A DNA stretch of 64,000 nucleotides from Dokdonella fugitiva. Its GTDB lineage: Bacteria; Pseudomonadota; Gammaproteobacteria; Xanthomonadales; Rhodanobacteraceae. Position numbers and translations under genes: made by a program. Below the pieces are notes generated by a model. That model worked only from the letters and a program-made list of their open reading frames with translations, did not search any database and had not been told where the DNA came from. Positions within the stretch are counted from its first letter, which is position 1; every line of letters begins with the position of its first letter. Below are positions 58,789-64,000 of this stretch, in pieces. The stretch spans positions 744,001 through 808,000 of the forward strand of contig NZ_JACGXL010000002.1 in assembly GCF_014138265.1 (NCBI RefSeq), given 5' to 3'.

Positions 58789-60051
58789 GTGACACGGCGC
58801 GACGTCCACGTGCCGGAGCGTTTCGCGCCGTCGCGCGAAGCGCTCGCCGGCGTGCACGTGCTGCTCGGCGTGTCCGGCGGCATCGCCGCCTATAAAGGCG
58901 CCGAACTCGTGCGGCGGCTGCGTGACGCCGGCGCCGAAGTCCGCGTCGTGCTGACCGAGAACGCGGCGCGCTTCGTCACGCCGCTCACGTTCCAGGCGCT
59001 GTCCGGCCACCCGGTGCGCACGAGCCTGTGGGACGAGTCGGCCGAAGCCGCGATGGGTCATATCGAGCTCGCGCGCTGGGCCGACGAGGTGGTCGTCGCA
59101 CCGGCGTCGGCCGACCTGCTCGCGCGTCTCGCGCACGGCTTCGCCGACGACCTGCTGGCGACGCTCTGCCTCGCCACGACGGCGCCGATGTCGGTGGCGC
59201 CGGCGATGAACCAGCAGATGTGGGCGAACGCCGCGACGCAGGCGAACCTCGCCGTGCTGCGCGAGCGCGGCGTGCGCGTACTCGGCCCCGGCTCGGGCAG
59301 CCAGGCCTGCGGCGAATTCGGTGCCGGGCGCCTGCTCGAAGCCGACGAGATCGTCGCGCGCCTGGTCGAGCGACGCCGGCCGCGCGACCTCGAGGGCGTG
59401 CGCTTCCTCGTCAGCGCGGGCCCTACCTACGAAGACATCGACCCGGTGCGCTTCATCGGCAACCGCAGCTCCGGCCGCATGGGCTTCGCGGTCGCCGCGG
59501 CGGCAGCCGAGGCAGGCGCCACCGTCACGCTCGTCGCCGGACCGGTGCACCTGCCGACGCCGCGCGACGTCGACCGCGTCGACGTGCGCAGCGCGCGCCA
59601 GATGCACGACGCCGTGCTTGCGCGGGCCGGCGCGAGCGACGTGTTCGTCGCCGCCGCGGCAGTCGGCGACTTCCGGCCGCGCGACATCGCGCCGCACAAG
59701 CTCAAGAAGGCGACCCGAGACAGCGGGCTCGAACTCAGCCTCGTGCAGAATCCCGACATCCTCGCCGAGGTCGCCGCGCTCGACCCACGCCCGTTCGTGG
59801 TCGGTTTCGCCGCGGAGACCGAACGCGTCGAGGAATACGCGCGCGCCAAGCTCGAGCGCAAGCGCCTCGATCTCATTGCCGCCAACGAAGTCGGCGCGGA
59901 ACTCGGTTTCGAGCGTGACGACAATGCCTTGCTCCTGCTCTGGCCCGGTGGCCGCGAAGCGCTCGAGCGTGGCGACAAGGCCGACCTGGCGCGCGCGCTC
60001 GTCGCGCGCATCGCGCGCCTGCGCGCGACGAGCGGCGGGGTGAACGCATGA
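58789..60051 (+). CDS. coaBC: Phosphopantothenoylcysteine decarboxylase/synthetase
   Basis: This bifunctional enzyme (Dfp) joins cysteine to 4'-phosphopantothenate and decarboxylates the product in CoA synthesis. The 420-residue product has the flavin CoaC domain: [47 protein letters not shown] and the catalytic Cys in [13 protein letters not shown]. The CoaB domain follows: [20 protein letters not shown], the NRSSGRMG motif and [23 protein letters not shown] 58789 is taken as start; no in-frame ATG precedes the domain. It overlaps dut by 4 bases. TAGCGT at 58682 may be a promoter box. Confidence 0.96.
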   Translation: MTRRDVHVPERFAPSREALAGVHVLLGVSGGIAAYKGAELVRRLRDAGAEVRVVLTENAARFVTPLTFQALSGHPVRTSLWDESAEAAMGHIELARWADEVVVAPASADLLARLAHGFADDLLATLCLATTAPMSVAPAMNQQMWANAATQANLAVLRERGVRVLGPGSGSQACGEFGAGRLLEADEIVARLVERRRPRDLEGVRFLVSAGPTYEDIDPVRFIGNRSSGRMGFAVAAAAAEAGATVTLVAGPVHLPTPRDVDRVDVRSARQMHDAVLARAGASDVFVAAAAVGDFRPRDIAPHKLKKATRDSGLELSLVQNPDILAEVAALDPRPFVVGFAAETERVEEYARAKLERKRLDLIAANEVGAELGFERDDNALLLLWPGGREALERGDKADLARALVARIARLRATSGGVNA

Positions 60052-60527
60052 GTCCGGCCGACGGCCTCGCCGCGCGCCCGATCGAGCTCAAAGTGCTCGA
60101 CGCGCGACTGGGACGCGAGTTCCCGTTGCCGGCGCCGGCAACGGCCGCGTCGGCCGGTGTCGACCTGCGCGCGATGGTCGACGCGCCACTCGTGCTGGAG
60201 CCCGGCGCGAGCGTGCTGATCCCGAGCGGCATCGCGGTCCACATCGGCGATCCCGCCCTGTGCGCGCTCGTGTTGCCGCGCTCGGGCCTCGGCCACAAGC
60301 ACGGCATCGTGCTCGGCAACCTCGTCGGCCTCATCGACGCGGACTACCAGGGGCCGCTGATGATTTCGTGCTGGAACCGTTCCGACGCGGCCTTTACCAT
60401 CGCACCCGGGGAACGCATCGCCCAGCTCGTGATCGTGCCGATCGTGCGCGCGGTGTTCCGCGTCGTCGACGAGTTCGCGCCGAGCGAGCGCGGCGAAGGT
60501 GGATTCGGCAGTTCAGGCAGGCACTGA
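60048..60527 (+). CDS. dut: dUTP pyrophosphatase
   Basis: Dut hydrolyses dUTP to dUMP and diphosphate, protecting DNA from uracil. The 159-residue trimeric enzyme shows all five motifs: AGVDLRAM (1), [18 protein letters not shown] (2), [11 protein letters not shown] (3, with the catalytic Asp), GERIAQLV (4) and GEGGFGSSG (5). Length is standard. ATG overlaps the coaBC stop (ATGA), so the two are translationally coupled; the same pair occurs in E. coli (dfp-dut). Confidence 0.98.
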   Translation: MSPADGLAARPIELKVLDARLGREFPLPAPATAASAGVDLRAMVDAPLVLEPGASVLIPSGIAVHIGDPALCALVLPRSGLGHKHGIVLGNLVGLIDADYQGPLMISCWNRSDAAFTIAPGERIAQLVIVPIVRAVFRVVDEFAPSERGEGGFGSSGRH

Positions 60528-60573
60528 AGGCGCACGCGCCGCGGTTGAGGCGGGTCGGATCACGAGGAAGGGC

Positions 60574-62964
60574 ATGGCCGCAACAGGCAATACATCCCCG
60601 AAGGAATTGGGCGCGCGGGTGCTGCGGCGCCTGGCACCGGCGTTGCGCACGCTCGGGCCGTTCGCGCTCGGCACGTTCCTGCTCGTGTTCGGCTCGTTCA
60701 TGTCATGGCAGACCTGGCTGCTCTGGCTTTCCCATCGCGGTACCGAGAACGCGGACGGTGCGCGCGCCGAAGCGATCGCAGCCATCGCGGGCGAGGTGCG
60801 CGAACGACAGCAGAACGTGCAGCAGGCGCTGGCCGACCCGAGCGTGCAGCAGGCGCTGCAGCTCGGCAGCGAGGGGCGTGTTCCGGCGGCGGCGGCGCTG
60901 CGGCAATTGCTGCCGAAGGCGACCGACGTCGAGTTCTTCAGCGCCGACCTCGACGAGGTGCTTTCAGGCGACCTCAAGGCGATCGGTTACGCCAAGGCCG
61001 CGGCGCTGATGCAGGCGAAGATCAATCCGAAGCAACCGCTCGCCGAGATGCGCACGGAGGCCGAGGGCCAGCAGTTGATGATCGCGATGCCCGCGCGGGT
61101 GGGCGAGCGCGTCGTCGCCTTCGCGGTGGTCGAACTCCCGTTCAAGCCGTTGCTCGCGGCATTCGCACGCACGTCGATCAGTGGCGCGCGGCTCGAATTG
61201 CGCCAGGGCGATGGCCGTGGCGATCTCATGATCGCGAGCGTGGGCGAGCACAGCGGTTCGTCGATCGGTGACGTCGGCGAGCCGATCCCCGGTACGCGCC
61301 TGCGCATCGGCAAGGCCGATCCCGGCTACTTCATCATGTTCACCGAAAACCTGGCCGTCTCGCTGCTGTTGAGCCTGGCCTGCCTCGCCGGAGGCTTCTT
61401 CGCGTTGTGGGCGCGCAGTGTCGGACGCGAGCGCGCGGTCGCCGTGTTGCAACGCAAGCCGAAGGAGGTCCAACCGGAAATGACCCTCGCACAGGCACTC
61501 AAGGTGCAGCCGGAAGCCGTCGCCACGCCCGCGGCCAGAACCGCGCCGGCAGCACCCGTACGCAGCGAGAAGAAGGAAGAAGTCGTCACGGTCGATCCGA
61601 GCATCTTCCGCGCCTACGACATCCGCGGCGTGGTCGGCGACACGCTGACGACCGGGGTGACGCGGATGATCGGTCGCGCGATCGGCAGCGAGGCCCGTGA
61701 CCGCGGCCTGACCGAGATCGTCGTCGGTCGCGACGGACGCCTGTCGGGTCCGGACCTCGTGTACGCGCTGATCACCGGTTTGCGTTCGACCGGTATCGAC
61801 GTGATCGACATCGGCACCGCGCCTACGCCGGTCACCTACTTCGCCTGCTACCACCTGCGCACGGGTTCGGGCATTTCGGTCACCGGCAGCCACAACCCGC
61901 CCGACTACAACGGCTTCAAGATCGTGCTGGGCGGCGAGACGTTGTCGGAGGACGCGATCCAGAACCTGTATCGGCGCATCGAGGCCGAGCGCTTCGTCGA
62001 CGGCGCGGGTGGCCTGCAGACGCTCGACGTCAGCGACGACTACATCCGCCGCATCACCGATGACATCCAGATCGAGCGCAAGCTCAAGGTGGTCGTCGAC
62101 TGCGGCAACGGCATCCCCGGGGCGATCGCACCGGCGGTGCTCGAAGGCATCGGTTGCGAAGTGATTCCGCTCTACTGCGACGTCGACGGAACGTTCCCGA
62201 ACCATCACCCTGATCCGTCGGACCTGCACAACCTGCAGGATCTGATCGTGTCGGTGAAGAACGTCGGTGCGGACATCGGCCTCGCCTTCGACGGCGACGG
62301 CGACCGCCTCGGCGTGGTCACCGCGAGTGGCGAGGTGATCTTCCCCGACCGCTTGCTCATGCTGTATGCGAGCGACATCCTGCTGCGCAATCCGGGCGCG
62401 ACGATCATCTACGACGTCAAGTGCACCGGCCACCTGCAGCCGCTGATCCTGCAGCAGGGCGGCAGCCCGCTGATGTGGCGCACCGGGCACTCGCTGATCA
62501 AGGCGAAGATGCGCGAGACCCATGCTGCGCTCGCCGGCGAGATGAGCGGCCACTTCTTCTTCGCCGAACGCTGGTACGGCTTCGACGACGGCATCTATGC
62601 GGCAGCGCGCCTGATGGAAATCCTCGCCGCGGATGTCGACGGGCGCACGCCGGAGCAGGTCTTCGCCACGCTGCCGAAAGGAGTGTCGACGCCGGAACTC
62701 AAGATTCCGATGCGCGAGGGCGAGCACTACCGGTTCATCGAGGCGTTTCGCGCGCGCGCCAAGTTCGACGGCGCGCGTCTCACCACGATCGATGGCTTGC
62801 GCGCGGATTGGTCGGACGGCTGGGGCCTCGTTCGTGCGTCGAACACGACGCCCGTGCTCGTCCTGCGTTTCGACGCGGACAACGCGCCCGCGCTGCGACG
62901 CATCCAGGAGGTGTTCCGCAGCCAGCTGCTCGCACTCGACTCTTCGTTGCCGCTGCCGTTCTGA
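60574..62964 (+). CDS. Phosphomannomutase/phosphoglucomutase with N-terminal membrane region
   Basis: The 796-residue protein interconverts the 1- and 6-phosphates of mannose and glucose for lipopolysaccharide and exopolysaccharide precursors (AlgC/XanA role). Two N-terminal membrane helices (about 30-52 and 252-275) enclose an extracytoplasmic region. A full mutase follows from about 345: SIFRAYDIRGVVGDTLTTG, the phosphoserine loop GISVTGSHNPPDYNGFK, metal loop DGDGDR, sugar loop GEMSGHFFF and phosphate loop RASNTTPVLVLRF. Xanthomonad enzymes share this extension. ATG 60574 has a good AGGAAGG site; a GTG at 60499 within dut is less likely. Confidence 0.93.
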   Translation: MAATGNTSPKELGARVLRRLAPALRTLGPFALGTFLLVFGSFMSWQTWLLWLSHRGTENADGARAEAIAAIAGEVRERQQNVQQALADPSVQQALQLGSEGRVPAAAALRQLLPKATDVEFFSADLDEVLSGDLKAIGYAKAAALMQAKINPKQPLAEMRTEAEGQQLMIAMPARVGERVVAFAVVELPFKPLLAAFARTSISGARLELRQGDGRGDLMIASVGEHSGSSIGDVGEPIPGTRLRIGKADPGYFIMFTENLAVSLLLSLACLAGGFFALWARSVGRERAVAVLQRKPKEVQPEMTLAQALKVQPEAVATPAARTAPAAPVRSEKKEEVVTVDPSIFRAYDIRGVVGDTLTTGVTRMIGRAIGSEARDRGLTEIVVGRDGRLSGPDLVYALITGLRSTGIDVIDIGTAPTPVTYFACYHLRTGSGISVTGSHNPPDYNGFKIVLGGETLSEDAIQNLYRRIEAERFVDGAGGLQTLDVSDDYIRRITDDIQIERKLKVVVDCGNGIPGAIAPAVLEGIGCEVIPLYCDVDGTFPNHHPDPSDLHNLQDLIVSVKNVGADIGLAFDGDGDRLGVVTASGEVIFPDRLLMLYASDILLRNPGATIIYDVKCTGHLQPLILQQGGSPLMWRTGHSLIKAKMRETHAALAGEMSGHFFFAERWYGFDDGIYAAARLMEILAADVDGRTPEQVFATLPKGVSTPELKIPMREGEHYRFIEAFRARAKFDGARLTTIDGLRADWSDGWGLVRASNTTPVLVLRFDADNAPALRRIQEVFRSQLLALDSSLPLPF

Positions 62965-62965
62965 T

Positions 62966-62987
62966 CCTCGCCGCCGCGGCGGCGAGG
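62966..62987. terminator. Perfect palindromic terminator
   Basis: CCTCGCCGCCG is followed directly by its reverse complement (62966-62987). It begins 2 bases after the phosphomannomutase stop and precedes the stop of the convergent zinc-ribbon gene, so it can serve both. No T-tract is present. Confidence 0.7.
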
Positions 62988-62997
62988 GGCGGGCGCG

Positions 62998-63231
62998 TCA
63001 GCGGAACCATTCCTCGATGCCGTCGGCCTCGTCCGGTGCGTCGCCGTCGGTGTCGCGCAGTTCGATCGCCTCGACATCAGCGTCCGGGTCCGGGACGGCA
63101 GCGACCACGGGCACCATCCACTGCTCGCCGCAGACGTTGCATTCGCGCCGATCGGCGGCATGGCCGTCTTCGAATCGGACGCGCTCGATCATCGAGCTTT
63201 CGCTGGATTCGCAAGAGGGGCAACGATTCAT
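62998..63231 (-). CDS. Small zinc-ribbon protein
   Basis: The 77-residue protein has CPSC at residues 4-7 and CNVC at about 31-34, separated by a charged beta region (MIERVRFEDGHAADRREC). This is a four-cysteine zinc ribbon. The C-terminal half is acidic (ADVEAIELRDTDGDAPDEAD) and ends EEWFR. No known family was recognised; small zinc ribbons often bind nucleic acids or proteins. GAGG precedes ATG 63231. It follows the DUF4124 gene on the same strand after 30 bases and may share its promoter. Confidence 0.75.
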   Translation of the reverse strand: MNRCPSCESSESSMIERVRFEDGHAADRRECNVCGEQWMVPVVAAVPDPDADVEAIELRDTDGDAPDEADGIEEWFR

Positions 63232-63261
63232 CGGGCAATCCTCGACGAGGTACTCGCGTGC

Positions 63262-63927
63262 CTACTTCCTCGTTTCGGCGATGCGTGCCTTCAGTTCGCG
63301 GTAGTGCGCGACTTCATCGTCGAAATGACTGCTCGCCTCGGTGCGATCGGCTTCCTGCTTGGCCACGGCGGCCTTCTGCACGTCCACCTTCTTGCGCATC
63401 ACCGCCAGCTGCTTGGCTTGCTCGGGAGGAAATTCCTTGCCGGTGCGTTCGGCTTCGGCCGCGCGATCGAGCAGCTCGGCGAGCGACTGCTCCTGGTTGC
63501 GCAGGCTGACCTCCGAGGACTTGATCTGCTGGTTGAGCATGTCCATCTGCTGTTGCTGGGCACGCTTGAGATCGTCTTCCTGCGGGTAATTGCTCAGCAA
63601 CTGCTCGTCGTCGCGTGCGCGCTGCTCGGCGACCCTGCGGTCGGCCGCTGCCTTGTTCGCCGCGACCTTCGCGGCGGCCAGCTCGTCGGCCGTCTTCTCC
63701 CGCTCGACGTGCTTAACGACGATGCCCTGCGAATTGACGATGTCGTAACCGAGCTTCGTCGCCTCCACGGGCACGGAGTCGCTGTAGTGCAGGTTTCCCT
63801 GTGCGTCCCGCCACTTGTAACGGTTGTGGTCGGTCGGCGTTCCGGCCGCGAAGGTCGCGCTGGACGCGGTCGCCCCGATGCAGGAAGCGACGACGAGGAC
63901 GAGCAGGCGGGACGAGGGAATATGCAT
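63262..63927 (-). CDS. Exported DUF4124 protein with coiled coil
   Basis: The 221-residue preprotein has a signal peptide (LLVLVVASCIGATASSATFA, about 8-27). A DUF4124 domain follows immediately (RYKWRDAQGNLHYSDSVPVE), then a long Lys/Gln/Glu-rich coiled coil from about 75 to 215, including ARDDEQLLSNYPQEDDLKRA. DUF4124 is a short periplasmic module of unknown function common in xanthomonads. The coiled coil suggests oligomerisation or a bridging role. GGAGG precedes ATG 63927, and TATACT at 63946 is a likely -10 box. Confidence 0.88.
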   Translation of the reverse strand: MHIPSSRLLVLVVASCIGATASSATFAAGTPTDHNRYKWRDAQGNLHYSDSVPVEATKLGYDIVNSQGIVVKHVEREKTADELAAAKVAANKAAADRRVAEQRARDDEQLLSNYPQEDDLKRAQQQQMDMLNQQIKSSEVSLRNQEQSLAELLDRAAEAERTGKEFPPEQAKQLAVMRKKVDVQKAAVAKQEADRTEASSHFDDEVAHYRELKARIAETRK

Positions 63928-63945
63928 GGGGAGCCTCCGGGCGCG

Positions 63946-63951
63946 AGTATA
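63946..63951 (-). promoter_or_regulatory. Putative -10 box of the DUF4124 gene
   Basis: TATACT on the minus strand lies 18 bases before ATG 63927 and just before its GGAGG site. It may also serve the zinc-ribbon gene downstream. Confidence 0.45.
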
Positions 63952-63977
63952 GCCAGCCGGGCGCGCCGGAGCGGTGT

Positions 63978-64000
63978 TCAGCTCGCCACCCCGTAGCGCT
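63978..64000 (-). CDS. C-terminal end of a gene, probably orotate phosphoribosyltransferase
   Basis: The minus strand reads in frame to RYGVAS and a TGA at 63978-63980. PyrE proteins commonly end in a Y-R-x-x-Y-G-V/I sequence, and pyrE lies near dfp-dut in E. coli. Only seven codons are inside the window, so this rests on a short match and gene order; another gene is possible. Confidence 0.45.

Noticed and set aside
58530-58883. Upstream extension of radC
   Set aside because: It would overlap the coaBC start on the other strand and has no similarity to RadC; ATG 58529 gives the normal length.
60499-60573. GTG 60499 as start of the phosphomannomutase gene
   Set aside because: It lies inside dut and has a weaker ribosome site than ATG 60574, which follows AGGAAGG at good distance.
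1-64000. CRISPR array, prophage, secretion or antiphage island
   Set aside because: No regularly spaced repeats, phage structural genes, transposase or defence-type gene cluster was found. The content is mainly core genes.

Overview
The window is a strongly GC-rich chromosomal segment with dense, mostly housekeeping genes. It points to a gammaproteobacterium of the Xanthomonadales/Lysobacterales, probably near Rhodanobacteraceae. The reasons are the yibN-secB-gpsA and radC/coaBC-dut-(phosphomannomutase) gene orders, a phosphomannomutase/phosphoglucomutase with an N-terminal membrane region, hemD-hemX-hemY, TPR-sulfotransferase genes, and GTAG-headed REP elements like those of Stenotrophomonas. 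No rRNA, tRNA, CRISPR array, transposase, integrase or prophage gene was seen. The assignment is inference from gene content; no database was searched.

Layout. 1-5.4 kb: trmL end, gpsA, secB, a secreted PNGase A-like amidase lying where grxC is found in E. coli, a membrane rhodanese, a lipoprotein and a hotdog thioesterase. 5.4-9.2 kb: hemD-hemX-hemY and a DUF2845 protein. 9.3-14.7 kb: a ferredoxin-type reductase, a Tat-exported cupin-like protein, a thioesterase, srkA, a plsC-type acyltransferase and a YheT-like hydrolase. 14.7-21 kb: an AAA ATPase with a small HExxH protein, a TPR-sulfotransferase, a PEBP protein and a TPR-Asp/Asn hydroxylase. 21-31 kb: a nitrogen-control region with uppP, glnA, PII, amtB, a LysE exporter, a second TPR-sulfotransferase, CsbD and BON stress proteins, and ntrB-ntrC. 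It holds a near-perfect sigma-54 promoter, two NtrC boxes before glnA and a third against the ntrB start codon. 31-36 kb: a translationally coupled methyltransferase-GNAT-acyltransferase-thiolase operon, then an RDD protein. 36-43.8 kb: DUF1232, PLD/cardiolipin synthase-like, YceI, SixA, EF-hand, ParA, gamma-glutamyltransferase and AEC transporter genes. 43.8-47.9 kb: divergent speE and speA, a purine-rich inverted repeat and a 3-hydroxyisobutyrate dehydrogenase-like gene. 47.9-54.3 kb: two tandem pairs of secreted beta-propeller proteins that share one short C-terminal motif. 54.3-64 kb: a SPOR protein, argS, an HD protein, radC, coaBC-dut-phosphomannomutase, a zinc ribbon, a DUF4124 protein and the probable 3' end of pyrE.

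Most notable: the C-terminal D-x-[IV]-F-x-[ND]-G-F-D motif shared by two unrelated propeller families, a candidate uncharacterised sorting or processing tag; a PII protein with changed 2-oxoglutarate and ATP residues inside an otherwise classical NtrBC circuit; and REP elements whose GTAG head supplies the stop codons of gpsA and hemY. No intergenic stretch exceeds 300 bases. The longest (speA to 46992; 21860-22058; 56553-56739; 28069-28231; 44713-44870; 51116-51270; 40233-40376) are covered by the regulatory and repeat entries, except 51116-51270 and 40233-40376, where I saw only weak signals (a possible small hairpin at 40305-40324).
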